From Parelaphostrongylus tenuis (Eukaryota; Nematoda; Chromadorea; Rhabditida; Metastrongylidae), in the NCBI GenBank assembly GCA_019055375.1, contig JAHQIW010003778.1, positions 162,944 to 226,943 of the forward strand: a stretch of DNA of 64,000 bases, read 5' to 3'. Under the pieces are notes generated by a model that saw nothing but the letters and a program-made list of their open reading frames with translations, made no database searches and was not told the DNA's origin. Made by a program: the position numbers and the translations under genes. Of the stretch, positions 10,741 to 21,789 are shown piece by piece; the first letter of the stretch is position 1; the number at the start of each line of letters is the position of its first letter.

Positions 10741-12659
10741 ACTCAAAAAGCTAGGCGTAATTTCCTCTTCATTGGTAGTGCGCGCTAGAAGTAACTATGT
10801 GGAAGTAAAAAAATCCAGAACATCAGTAAGATGTTTCGAAAAATTCTATGAGGAAAATTCACTCTTGGTGAAAAGTGCCCCACAAAATGGTGAATTTGAA
10901 TTCTATTAAGGCACATTCCGTCTCAATGTTAAAAAATACTTTGTTCAAAGTTTTTCTAAAAGTAATACATGATGGAAAATGTATTTTCAAATCACACTTT
11001 TACTATATCGCTTGAAAAAGGTGAAAAAACAGTGGGGAATGTGTTGTCATCAGGGGAACGTAGCTGTCATAACAGAAAGTAAGGATTTCTAGACAAACTG
11101 AGCTTTCTTTTTACCGAATATGCTCTTATGAGAGTTATTGCAATAGTGAATTTTTTTTTTAGTGATAAAGTTTTCTTAGAATGTTAGTTTTACTGTACAA
11201 CTGTCGGCAAAATCCTGTCTTAAGTTCGAACGATGGGCTTATCACACATAAGGCGAATGCTATTTTCATTTCATCAGTAGATCATAATGTGGAAGTTTCA
11301 AGCTTTTCATTAAAACTAGTATCGTCTAAACTGTCAAATAACTGCAGAAACCTAGATAAAAGAAGGAAGAAATGTTCAATAGCAGTTTGAAAATGGCTGC
11401 TCTCAGTAAGGATGTATTTTTACCTTAGAAACATCAAATGTTTGATACTTGATGGTTCTTCCCACAAATGATATCTTTCTATAAGCTCCTTTTGTGGGAA
11501 TTTGTTGTTTTGCAGCGATAAAGTGCTTCCAACATGTAGACTAACTTATAAGTACCAATAACCTTGATGCTAAGCATGAACAACGTGCGAATCAGTAGAT
11601 ATGAAAAACAATTTTGTTCTTACAGTGCTCTATGATAATCTTTCAGAGAATTAAATACAGCGTCGAAGTTTTCGGAATTTCCGCTATGGAATGATTAGTA
11701 GGAGTTTAGCGAAGACTATGCACAGACTTCAACTGAACGAGCAAAGCAAATGATTGGGGAAAATAATATTATTCGCGTCACAAGTAGTTTTTGAGTCTCT
11801 TTCAAATATCAAACATATTGCTGCAATTATAGAGATTTAAGCTTCCAAATTACCATTGAAAGTCTTGAAGAAAATTTTTTCTCGCGAGAAAGGCTTTTTT
11901 TTATTACATGGCGTGCACAGTGCTTGAGGCAGGGGTTCGTATCGTCACACGCTTCTATAAAAATGAAGATTTATTTATCGAATAAAGTTCCGAGGGCACA
12001 TCATCAGCACTAAATGATGGACCATCACAGAAGAGACTTTTGTGAAGAGCATTTTGCTGAAGAAAACTCTTATCTGTCGAAAATTGTTTTATGTTGTGAC
12101 GAAGGATACACATCTTTCTGGAAGGAAGCTTACTTTCAGCTCATATGAATCGTCCGCTTCTTTCTTTTTAATCTGCACTCCTTTGGTAGCTTGGGAATGC
12201 GCTTCTTCAGACTACGTGTTATTTTTTGAAGTATTTCATATTACATTCTAATAACGAAAGAAGACAAAGTTTTGCTCTTGAAGTGCATTATTTAATTCTG
12301 CTGCAGACTTTTGGCATTATGTAGCAGAATTTTGTTATGAAGTAAAAGCTCTCGCTATGAAAATTCAGACTGTCGTTTAGTAGGCTTTTATGAACGTATT
12401 TTTAGTAGAAAACATTCACCTGGTCATGAAAGTTCTTACTTTCATCACAATTTGCGTGGAATGTGTTCGCAGCTTATGAAAAGTGCTCGTGTTTCTTCCG
12501 TCTTTCCACAGAGAGCTTTTTCACCAGATTATTGGTGATCATTCAACAGCTGGAAAAATGGAAATTGGAACAGTAAGTTTGACTTCTTGAAGCAAAACTG
12601 ATAACTAAGGAAGCTAATACTTTTTGCTTTCGGAGTAAGCTGCTCCAACTTTACACAGA
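10741..12659. other. 1.9-kb stretch without a recognised gene
   Basis: AT-rich. I found no family motif. An ORF at 12,042-12,251 follows an acceptor-like CTTTCAG but has no other support. Confidence 0.4.
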
Positions 12660-14420
12660 ATTTCTGGGATAATATGGTGACAATCCTAAAGTCCGGAGTA
12701 CCAAGAGTTGTGTCCACAGGCACTCGAGCTGATAGGTCAACGTGGAATCGCACGATCTACAGGCAACCTAAGGCTAACGCTCGATCATGCGAAACGCTGC
12801 AGAGAAGCGATAAGTGAAGACCTCAAAGAGAGACAGGCAGCAGTTATGGCAAAAACTGCAGAAGCTGGGAAGGCTTTGGCAAGGCTTCTCCAATGATAAG
12901 ACCAAAATGATTGCACTTTGATGTCCTGACGGAGCGCTTACAGCTTCAAGAAGGTCAATGAAAAAAATCATTTATCAGTACTACTCGGATCTCTTCGCTA
13001 GCCATGTCCTCTTACTGTCTTAAGAATTAAAGGAGGATGAATCTGTCGTTTCACCAGTCCTCCCTTTTGAAATAGGACATGCTATATTGTTGGTGAAAAA
13101 ACAGAACAGCACCCGGTCTAGACAGGATTAGACTAGAACACCTGAAGAACCTAGCGCTAGTTCTCATCAACACTCTAACTTGGCTCTTAACACGCTTCCT
13201 GTCCGAATGCAAGGTTCCCATTCAATGGAGAACCAGCAACACCGTGTTTTTGTTCAGAAAAGGAAACCTTCACGACACAGACGATCAACACTCAGTCTAA
13301 TTGCTATTAGTTGTCTATGAACTCTTCACTCTAGTCATCCTCAACAGTAATGACAGGGCACTGGACGAAGGGCAGCCATGCGAACAAGCAGAGTTCCGAA
13401 AAGGATTTAGTACCATAGACTGCGTCCACACGATTACAGTACTTATCGAAATTTCGCGAGAGTACAAACAACCGCTCTTTCTCACTTTCATCAATCTGAA
13501 GAAAGATCAGTGGAAACAGAATTGGTTACAGAGGCTCTCGATAACCAGGGCGTCCCTACTAGGCACATAATGATCCTTCGTGAGTTTTATAAAAATTTCG
13601 CGACCAAAATATCTCCATTCTACAACGATATCACCATCAGCATAAGGATAGGGGTTTGACAAGGCAATACGATATCGCCAAAGTTGTTCACTGCCACCCT
13701 CCAAAACGTCATGCGAACAGCGGAATGGGGCGATGTGGGAGCAAAAATTGACGGTCGATATTTAAGCCATCTTCGCTTTGCTGATAATGTCATCCCCATA
13801 ACACCAGGCATCAGCCAAGCGGAACGAATGTTGAACGATTTCGACAGCGCCTCTGGAAAGGTTGGTCTTCAGCTAAGTCTAACGAAAACAATGTTCATGA
13901 GAAACGGATGGGTTTCGAATACCCCACTCACGCTCAGCGGAACGACAATCTCCAAATGCTCCAGTTGCGTCTACCTAGGTCGTGAAATCAATTGATAAAC
14001 GACCTAGCTCCGGAGTTAAGCACAAGGAAACGAGCGGTTTAGAGAACGTTCAAAAGCATCGAAGATGTAGTAAAGAGGACAAAGAACATCCAACTCCGTG
14101 CCCACCTTTTCGACTCGACAGTTATCCCTGTCCTGACGTATGCAGCAGAAATCTGGTCGCCACGTAAGCAAGATGAAATATCACTTAGCGTTATTGAACG
14201 CGCAGTCGAAAGGTCGATGCTAGGGTTATCCCGTATCTCGCAAATGAGAGAAAGGATCCGAAATTCCGACCTACGTCAACGATCGAAAATCAGAGACGCC
14301 GTTCTACACGCCAGGTTATCAAAAATAAGGTGAACCGGACACGTGATGCGCTTCAGCGACAGCCGATGAACGAGAGCTGCCACCGACTGGATATCTCGGG
14401 ACGTCAAGAGCTCTAAAGGA
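12660..14420 (+). mobile_element. RTE-A copy 2, decayed linker plus reverse transcriptase
   Basis: A more complete but more broken copy of the element at the left edge. Around 12,710-12,896 it encodes the linker before reverse transcriptase (LELIGQRGIARSTGN, EDLKERQAAVM). Then come frameshifted pieces and, at 13,340-13,505, DEGQPCEQAEFRKGFSTID and FLTFINLKK, where the usual catalytic Asp of the ID-LKK block is Asn. A small deletion shifts the frame at about 13,507. The next part reads a stop in place of Arg within the RQG block (13,658), then KLFTATLQNVMRT and LRFADNV, so the second Asp of the FADD box is also lost (13,783). YLGREIN, TYAAEIWS and RSKIRDAVLHAR follow. The element ends abruptly near 14,420. 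Two catalytic residues are gone, so it is dead. Confidence 0.88.
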
Positions 14421-15429
14421 CCATTAAGTTAAACCATTAAGCTGGAAATACATTCCTTCCTACTCTTACTTCTTGTTTATGTTCCACGCCTTGTAGGGGT
14501 GAAACAGTCTTGTCCCACTCATCGTCCCTTCGATCACCACAGATATTTGTTCAAACGTCTTAAACGAAAGAACCGAAACAAATCGTGCGGGTGCAGGAAG
14601 TAATCCTATTGCTGGAAACGATGCTCATTGGCAGAATTGGGCTAAAAGGAGGTCTCTTTATGGTGTTGAACGTCTGACCACATGGATGTGTTCACAGTGG
14701 AGTTATAAGCAGAAATGAGAATTTGAACCGGCGCGTGAAGTCGTCTTAAGAACATTCATTTAAGAATACGCAGAAGGCGTGAACGCTGCTAGTGCCCACT
14801 GTCAAAATGATCACGATGAATTGCGCTCGCAGGATTAAAACCGGACAATAAAAGAGTTGGTACTTATAAAATTGTAGAACAAAAAAGTTTTGCACTTCAA
14901 TAAGTTTACCACCCCAGGATTTTACTAATAATTGAGAAGTTATTGGGAGTCATTGAAAAAAGGCATCGCATGCAGCGTGCATCATGATTTTTGACAACCA
15001 ACTGATAGACTTTTCGTCTTCAGTGACAAACAAAACTTTGAGGTAATTCAATAAGTGAAATAGTTTCATATGCCGAAGATTTTTATCGCAATTTTTGACT
15101 CCAAAAAACAAACTGATAAAAGGATTGTTTTTTTGATTTTTAGACATTTGCGACAGCGAGTAAAAACGAGAAGTTGTTAGTATGGTAAATAAAAGGTGAA
15201 TGAATTGGAATATGAAATAATAAGATAGCACAAAATGTTTAGTAACGGTTGAAGCATTAGATTTTAATGAGCATCTGGCTTTTCCCATGGAACAAGGGGT
15301 TCTAGGACAAAGCGCTGATAAAGCCTCTACTACAAATAGCTTCATTGACTTTTTTGTTTTGTTACCTTTTATGATTTGCTATCGAGGATAATCAAAATTC
15401 CATCAGAAAACTGCCGCATTGCAATTGGG
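14421..15429. other. no recognised feature
   Basis: About 1 kb. A 131-codon minus-strand frame (14,950-15,345) has no motif and very biased composition. I consider it chance. Confidence 0.4.
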
Positions 15430-16090
15430 CCCGCCGTGCTCGCCGCGCGACCAGTTTGCGTGCCGCCCCAGATTTCAGCGTGGTTGTCAAGGAATAATAG
15501 TCTGCCATTCATGAGGGCTGCATAGTGAATATTGCTTTTGTGGATTCAGATAAGAACAAACATGCGCATCTCCTTACGGAAGTTGTTTACTGAGGTTGGC
15601 AAAGAGTTCTGTTCAAGCGAAAGTTCTTTATTGCGATTGCGAGGGTTGTTTAAGGCCACTCACCTTTCGTCACAGGTGATGATGTTGTTCAAGATACCGG
15701 ACTCGCGAGCTTATCGACCAAGATGACGATAAGCAGCGTCATCATACACCCACTTTTACTTCTTTCACACCTTGCTCAGTTCGTGCCGAATGCGGACAAT
15801 GGTCTTAAAGCAACAATCAAACTCTTCGGCAAGCATTTGGCGTACCCGAGGAATTTTTTTCGACTCTATTATGGACACGTTAGCAATCATATTCCTGTGA
15901 ACGGCCAGGCACGACTGATCCTTCAGGCTGTTCACTCCAGATTTAAACTTTTCGAACAACTTTCTAGCCGTTATTTTTGCAACTGTATGTTTGGCTCAAG
16001 CTTCATTACTCTTGCGCGTCGCTTCAATAGCATTTTACCCTACAAGCGATACGTGCATATGTAGCAATCAAATTTGTTCTGAAGACCGCT
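15430..16090 (-). mobile_element. mariner-family transposase fossil
   Basis: Cut-and-paste DNA transposon remnant. Read on the minus strand from about 16,030 it gives AKITARKLFEKFKSG and SLKDQS, the end of the first helix-turn-helix region, then LAEEFD and TIVRIRHELSKV (second helix-turn-helix). Farther along is GILNNIITCDER (about 15,655-15,690), which matches the start of the DD(34)D catalytic domain with its first Asp. Frames change several times and there are stops. Terminal repeats were not found. Confidence 0.75.
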
Positions 16091-16757
16091 CTTCTTAAAG
16101 CGGGTACAGGCATGCTGTACACCAAAATGTTAGTAAGCAAATGCGCAGTTGACGATGATAAAATCATTTGATTTGCTTGCAGAAATCATTTCAAAAGACG
16201 AAAACGGCACAAATTTCTTGCACAACCTATTGGTGCTGCGACGACTGCTCCGGAAATCCAGTCGAGAAGCGTCTTTGTATATGAATCGCTCTATTATCTC
16301 TCCTTAAACAATGTGATGTCGAGCATGTTCATTAGCAACTTGCTGAAATTCTTCAACACCGTCCTAATCCCTTCGATGAGTTACACTAAACCAGTCGTTT
16401 TGAGTGGCCGAAGAGGTAGATATGGCAAATTATAGACAATGAATATTTCCGCAATTTATAAGTTGAAAGCTCTCAAAATAGGCATTAATTTGAAAGGGAA
16501 GTGAGAAACTTTTCTGAGTTATGGAGGGTCGATTTATTGCATTCATGAAATATTCAATAAATCACTGCTTTCTTGATGAAGACACACAAAATTGTTAACG
16601 GAATTATCTATTTGGTGCAAATTTGTCTGGTGGTTCAACGCTTTCTTGAGAGCATGGATTGATTAAATTTATACCCACTCTATCAAGCACTTTTATAAAC
16701 TCAGGAAAAAAACTTGATGTTCAAACCTTTGTGAAAATAATAAACACCTCTTTAACA
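16091..16757. other. no recognised feature
   Basis: Nothing recognisable on either strand. Confidence 0.4.
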
Positions 16758-17155
16758 TCCTTTCATCATTCTTTGAGCCAACTTGTCATGTGGTCTGGTA
16801 AGGGCTCTTGTACAGCCCGATACACGTGTTTCGTCCTTACAAATTCGTCAGTCGGGAAGAACCCGTCGTCTTCCGATATTTTGATAGTCAGTTCTCTCGG
16901 AAGCCTTACACTCCTTATAGAGAGTTATGGACGACGTACGCTTTACACTATATGTCAAGTGAAACATTTACCTAACACAGAGTGTTGTGCCCTCGATTGC
17001 TCTTTGGCTGGTACTTTCATCATAGTTATACCTTAATTCTAGGTGCTTTGTTTAGACCACGCTCAAATTTCAATATATCCTTTCATTATTATTTGAGCTA
17101 ACTTGTCATGTAGTCTTGTAAGAGCTCTTGTACAGCCCGATACACGTGCACGGAC
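16758..17155 (+). repeat. Rep320: partial tandem dimer of a 320-bp unit
   Basis: The block ACTTGTCATG-TGGTCT...CTCTTGTACAGCCCGATACACGTG occurs at 16,781 and again at 17,101, a period of 320 bp. The second unit stops after the CACGTG at about 17,150. Single or partial units lie at 19.85, 25.8 and 43.96 kb. The unit contains TTCGTCAGTCGGG-like and AATTGCTCTT-like blocks. It has no stable coding frame. The family is unknown to me. Confidence 0.7.
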
Positions 17156-17809
17156 AAGACATGTCTCCAAAGCCCCGACAAACTATGTGATTTTTAACCA
17201 CAAGAATGTTGAAACTGAGTCACATGTGTAACCTGATCTCTTTCTGCCATAGACTCTAACTGTCATAGTGACCATTGATTCGTGACTGCTGACGGGCACC
17301 GAGTAGATTGGAATACACTGAGAGAAGTACAGTGCGAGGGCGTTGATGATGCTATGTGAGCGCTTTGTGCCCCAGAACCATAGCAGCGGTTTAAGTATGT
17401 GACATAAAACATCGCGTTTCAAGTTTCGCTTTCATCGCAGGATTACTGTGACTGTATTTCGCATTGAATAAATGAAACCTAGGCAGCACTGGGCTAAGCA
17501 ATATGCTCCGAGAAATTTCTAAAAATTTCAATTTTGAGATCATTGTGTTGCTTTTTATTGATAGTCATGTTTATATAATTATTAAGTTCACTGATTTCAG
17601 CTCCAAAATGCCTGCCAAAATATAAATTGCGTCTGTTGATCCGTCATTACTAGAGGAAGGCGTAACAATTCCCAAGGCCCTCGATGAGATTAATGTGGGT
17701 GAAGCGCGTGTGCGGCGACAAAATCGAACATGGACAGATGGTAAGCGTTTCAAAAAAGCGATTCTAAATCTAAAACAAGCCTCGCTCTCACCGATCATCC
17801 GTTTTGGGT

Positions 17810-17955
17810 GAAAGTGGCTTGCAAACCTCTTCGAGATCCCGTCGTTTGGCTGAAGCGCATGGTATTTTTGAGCGAACCGTTGTCAACAAATTGCACCAGT
17901 GTGACTTTGTCAGCAATAAGCATTGCCAGGATCCAGAATCCCACATAAAGTCATA
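17810..17955 (+). mobile_element. mariner-like transposase fragment
   Basis: Encodes RRLAEAHGIFERTVVNKLHQ, which has the shape of the second helix-turn-helix of mariner transposases (…LAE..G.S..TV...LH.LG). The peptide TVVNKLHQ recurs in the fragment nested in the RTE-B copy at 42.5 kb, so both come from one family. It is short, with no catalytic motif. Confidence 0.5.
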
Positions 17956-19849
17956 GACAATGATGGTCTATACTTTGAAGAATAGATAATGCTTCCTTGT
18001 TGTCAATTTTCTATAGGACAAAAAATTTGTCAAAACATTTTCCTGAATCCTAATAAATCAAAAGTCATAATTATGGTATTTCTATCTTTGCACAGGATGA
18101 AGGGGAAGAGTTTGCTAACGACTGCGATCTGAGTGACGCCTTAGAGATGGCTTAGCCGTCACCGAGTTGTTTAGACGGTTACGTTATGTGCAATATTTTA
18201 CAGCTATCACTGCTTGGTAAGAAGAAAAGAGTGGTATGAACGCGACCATTTTCCTGCTAGACTTATCGTTTGAACACGTCATTTCTTCTCTAAATGTGTG
18301 CCGTAAAGTTTGCACTGACTCGAATTTATTAGAAATAACTAATTTTTTTCCAGATTGAGAAATACTTGCTTATCATTTCTTTCTATGCACACACTGATAA
18401 ATATTTAATATTGTTTCTTACAATTTTACGTTTTGTGCTCAATAGGCAAGACGAAAGTTAATGAGCTGCCACATTTTGATTACTTGGTTTTCACTACCCT
18501 TTGTGTGAGACGAGCTTGCCTATAGGATAACCTAAGCGGCTAAAAATGGAAAGAAGTTTACCTCCAGTTTTTTCACGTGAGATTTTTTTAAACTGTGAAT
18601 GTGATTTTGCATAATAGCATTATTGAGAAATAACGCTCACTATTCCATATCGTGTCCTATCATAGAAAGAAGATCAAACAGACAATTATGCTTACAAAAA
18701 TGCCCTATTATTTTCAAGCTAGTTGGAGATTTTTGTGGCGCTATACTATGTGGTTTACCTTTTCAGCCGCTGGAAGGTTCATATTAAGCAGTGCAGGAGA
18801 CCGGTGCACAACTGTGGTGAATACGGTTCATGTGAGTCATGAAAACTCAGCTCAGGTCGTCACCGCCGATGATGCTCCTGCCAGGAAAATTTATTGCTTG
18901 GACATGTCTATTCTGGTTATTTGATTACATACGTTATGATTTATAGGGCTTGGTTGTCACAGCTTAGTCAAAAAGCCCATTGTTGGCTTTTATCGTGCTT
19001 AAGAACACTGAAAGCGCACTTTTGTTCAACTTTAGCTTTATAACCATAGAGTCCCGTGGTCAAATAGTCAGCGATGCTCGACGGGACTCACCAGATTTTC
19101 CTCCTCCGCCTCCTCTCAACATATTGTTGCAGTCGTCAGTTAGCACTTCACAGAGCACTTGAGCTTGGCGTCGATATTGCAATGAGTTCTGGTCGACCAG
19201 TATTCCACAACGCTTATGAAGGATAAAATCCTCAAACAAACCAAGCGAAGAAAAGAGTCAAATGGTGGAGGCTGTTGGACTTACATGAAGCAATGAAAAT
19301 AAAACTCTGATGAAGGTCAGACAAGGTGTTGAAGGAATTACCAATCAATAATAGTTTTCCTTGATTTAGCTAATGTAACGAGGATTGTGAGAGATTTCAA
19401 TCGGCTGAGCTATCTACATCTTCGTCTTTTTTAAAGCCGATTACTCAAGTCAACTGTCTACAGTTGCTCGTCCCCCATTGTGGATTCCCTTCTTCGCTGT
19501 CGTTTGCGCCAAATCATCGGCTATGAATAAGACAAAAACGTCGAAACTTCAGCTAAAGAAAGTTTTATTTCAACCTTCTCACACTAGCTTATTGGCAAAA
19601 GAAACTGCAGCTCAAGAGTACTTCCATTTCTCTGTAGAAATCTCTTCGCTTTACCAGAATGGAAATTTAAAAACTCCTATTTTTTCCACAGAGCTATCTG
19701 TCTCACTTGAGTATTTCTGTTGCAATCTTTTGGATTGGCCCAAATCTTTGAATCAAAGCTTCCTTTATTTTCTCGAGACCGTCATAAGTATTTCTAACGC
19801 TTTCTAAAAACAAGAGAAAAACTCCCGTTCCAAGCGTTTTCTTAAGACC
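17956..19849. other. 1.9-kb stretch, weakly gene-like patches only
   Basis: At 18,767-18,924 a GC-richer frame follows a TTTTCAG acceptor and ends at TGA (contains GDRCTTVVNTVHVSHEN). At 19,251-19,290 the peptide KRVKWWRLLDLHEAM resembles linker regions of nematode RTE LINEs. Neither is enough for a gene call. Confidence 0.35.
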
Positions 19850-20075
19850 ATAGCTCAAATTTCAATATGCCTGATAATCATTTTTTGAGCCACGCATGTC
19901 AATGGTCCCTTAAAGAGGGCTGACTTAACACATATTTCGTTCCTGCGATCTCGTCAGTCGGGCAGTTACGTTTTCTCGTCTTTTGCCAATCCTCTGTGGG
20001 TGCTCCAGTCCCCGCACTAAGAGTTAGCGACGACGAACGTCCTACACTCTATGCCCAGTCAACAGGAATTCGCAT
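19850..20075 (+). repeat. Rep320 unit, partial
   Basis: Contains CTCAAATTTCAATATGCC, TTGAGCCACGCATGTCAATGG, TTTCGTTCCTGCGATCTCG-TCAGTCGGG and a GAGTTAGCGACGACG block, in the order seen in the unit at 16.8 kb and in the arm copy at 43.96 kb. Confidence 0.65.
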
Positions 20076-20101
20076 TTGCGCATTAAATTCTTTGTAGACT
20101 G

Positions 20102-20385
20102 CTGCGGTGCTGCAGCTCAGTGGTTGTGGTGCTCGTCGCGGCGCTTGGAGCAGATTCCCTCTTTCACTCGTTACCCTCCTTCAATCAATAACGAACACCC
20201 TATGTAAAAGCCACAGTTAGTTGATTCTCGAAAATTTAGGAAGATGCGCTCAGTCAGTACTTCACGACGTTCAAGAAGAAGACGAAAAGACAATGAATGC
20301 TAGGAGCACTGGGATCTGCACAGTGATGAGAAGCAGTGCAGAGTCGAGTCAAATGAAGTGCTGGAATGTTTTGAAGTAACCATAC
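20102..20385 (+). mobile_element. SINE-B (tRNA-derived)
   Basis: A second tRNA-derived SINE family. The head GCAGCTCAGTGGTTGTGGTGC is a box A-like start. The body ends in AAGAAGACGAAAAGACAATG, TGCTAGGAGCACTG and AAATGAAGTGCT, as in the copy at 37.66 kb. Box B is degraded here. Confidence 0.6.
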
Positions 20386-20562
20386 TGCCACCACACAAGA
20401 AACATGAACGAGATGTGTTTTGCTTAGGCGGGAGAGTGATAGCAGAGGAGGAATCCCGGTTTTGCATTGATTAGCACGCATCCTCAGCAACTGTGGAGAG
20501 GTGTTCGACTCCCACCCGCATTTTCAATAATTTGCATTCAAATCAACATTCCTGATTACATA

Positions 20563-20830
20563 AAGGATAAGGATAAAGCTCTCGGCGTTGATCAGTCCCT
20601 GAGGGAGCGCCATGCATTCAACTTCAATTTTTAACTTCGTTTGAGGTGATTGAATGCATATCTGGCCTTTACAATGACTCGCGGTGGCCTCCCGCTGAAC
20701 CGAGTCAGTGCTGCTTATCCTCTCAGACATGTCTGAGACCTGTCTGGTACCAATATACCGACCCCGGAGGGATTAATGGCTTGGCGGTCCATGAGCGTCT
20801 TAGGGCCCATTCCGATCATTTTATATGCAA
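20563..20830 (-). mobile_element. SINE-A
   Basis: Minus-strand copy. Reading in the plus direction it begins with the reversed tail (GGATAAAGCTCTCGGCGTTG), then GCGCCATGCATTC, CATATCTGGCC, ATGACTCGCGGTGG, CTGAACCGAGTCAGTGCTGC and GGTACCAATATACCGACCCC. The tRNA-like head near 20,790-20,830 is partly lost. Confidence 0.85.
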
Positions 20831-20985
20831 TCCATTGTTCAATACAGTTGAATGTTGTTGATAAAGTGCTGTATTATTAGGACTCCAACTAAGATTCCGA
20901 ACTTGATCCAAAATTTCAAAAATTTATTTTTTCCAAGTAATCAAAAGTAAAATAACATAAAATGAAGTAATCTCTGTCTGTCTGG

Positions 20986-21357
20986 ATGCAATTCTGCCAA
21001 CGCTCCGACAACAAATTAGTTCCGCGCTTAATACAATTTTGCACATACTTGCACCTGCTTGAAGTCAATGCAAAGCCGCACATTGCCAAAAAAGACAAGA
21101 AAGAAATTGACCGATTTGAGCCAGGAGCACTTGAATCACGCGCCGCATTCGCCAGATCTGCCTCCGTCCGGTTTCCATCTCTTCAGATCATTTAAGAACT
21201 GTTCGAACAAGAAGACGTTTTGAGACATCTATCATTTTCGTCGACAATCTACTGGTTGGTTTGCATCGAAGAATACTCAGCTGTATGAACACGGAATTGA
21301 TTTGTGTCGGAATGTTGGAAAAATTGCATCCAGGGTGACGGAAGATTATTAAATTAA
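20986..21357 (+). mobile_element. mariner transposase carboxyl end
   Basis: Across frame changes this gives NAKPHIAKK (about 21,068-21,094), then PHSPDLPPSGFHLFRS (about 21,143-21,190) with the third catalytic Asp region of mariner (…SPDLAPSD..LF), then NKKTF and FASKNTQLYEHGIDL, and finally ECWKNCIQGDGRLLN ending at a stop near 21,353. This is the normal order of a mariner carboxyl end. The Asp of the PSD block reads Gly here. Confidence 0.75.
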
Positions 21358-21399
21358 TGATGTTTAATACTTTGAATTACTTTAAGAAGAAATTTTTGA

Positions 21400-21760
21400 A
21401 TTTCTGTATCAAATTAGGAAAGTTAGTTGGAGACCTAATGATCGCGAATCGCAGGCTCTCAAAAGCTCATAGTAAACGACGTATTTTTGATATCACCAGA
21501 TGCGCACCTAACTTTCTTTCAATGAGCAATCCAATTTCAGTCGATTTTGCTGAATGTCGGTGGTCGGCCAATCTCGTTTGCGCTTTAGATTGTCAATATA
21601 AATCCACTTCTCGTCTTCAGTCACTGCGATGCAAAAAAGTCTTCGTTTTGAAGGCATCGCTTTTGTTCAAAACATACATGAAAAGTGAAGCTCTTCGCAA
21701 TTACTGTTTTTGGGTGCAAAAGTCGTTATTGTTGAAGTTCTATAAGAACGATCATATAAG
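21400..21760 (-). mobile_element. mariner transposase centre, inverted
   Basis: On the minus strand this encodes VTEDEKWIYIDNLKRK (about 21,560-21,640), the block around the first catalytic Asp of mariner transposase (TGDEKW in typical members), and VVYYELLRACD (about 21,440-21,480). It lies tail-to-tail with the carboxyl end at 20,986-21,357, so two copies or one internally inverted copy met here. The 142-codon plus-strand frame over this region is a shadow of it. Confidence 0.75.
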
Positions 21761-21789
21761 ATTTTTTCCGAAAAAAAAGCTATAACTGA

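Noticed and set aside
18767..18924. Open frame after a TTTTCAG acceptor (GDRCTTVVNTVHVSHEN)
   Set aside because: About 52 codons, no second exon or family; not enough for a call, though the GC content is raised.
19478..19807. 109-codon plus-strand ORF, with a gag-like peptide (IKEALIQRFGP) on the minus strand
   Set aside because: Neither strand has further support; the similarity is too short.
20420..20521. tRNA-like end GTGTTCGACTCCCACC
   Set aside because: No box A at the right distance; related sequence at 26.6 kb suggests a repeat relic.
21357..21785. 142-codon plus-strand ORF
   Set aside because: Antisense of mariner core sequence with VTEDEKWIY on the other strand.
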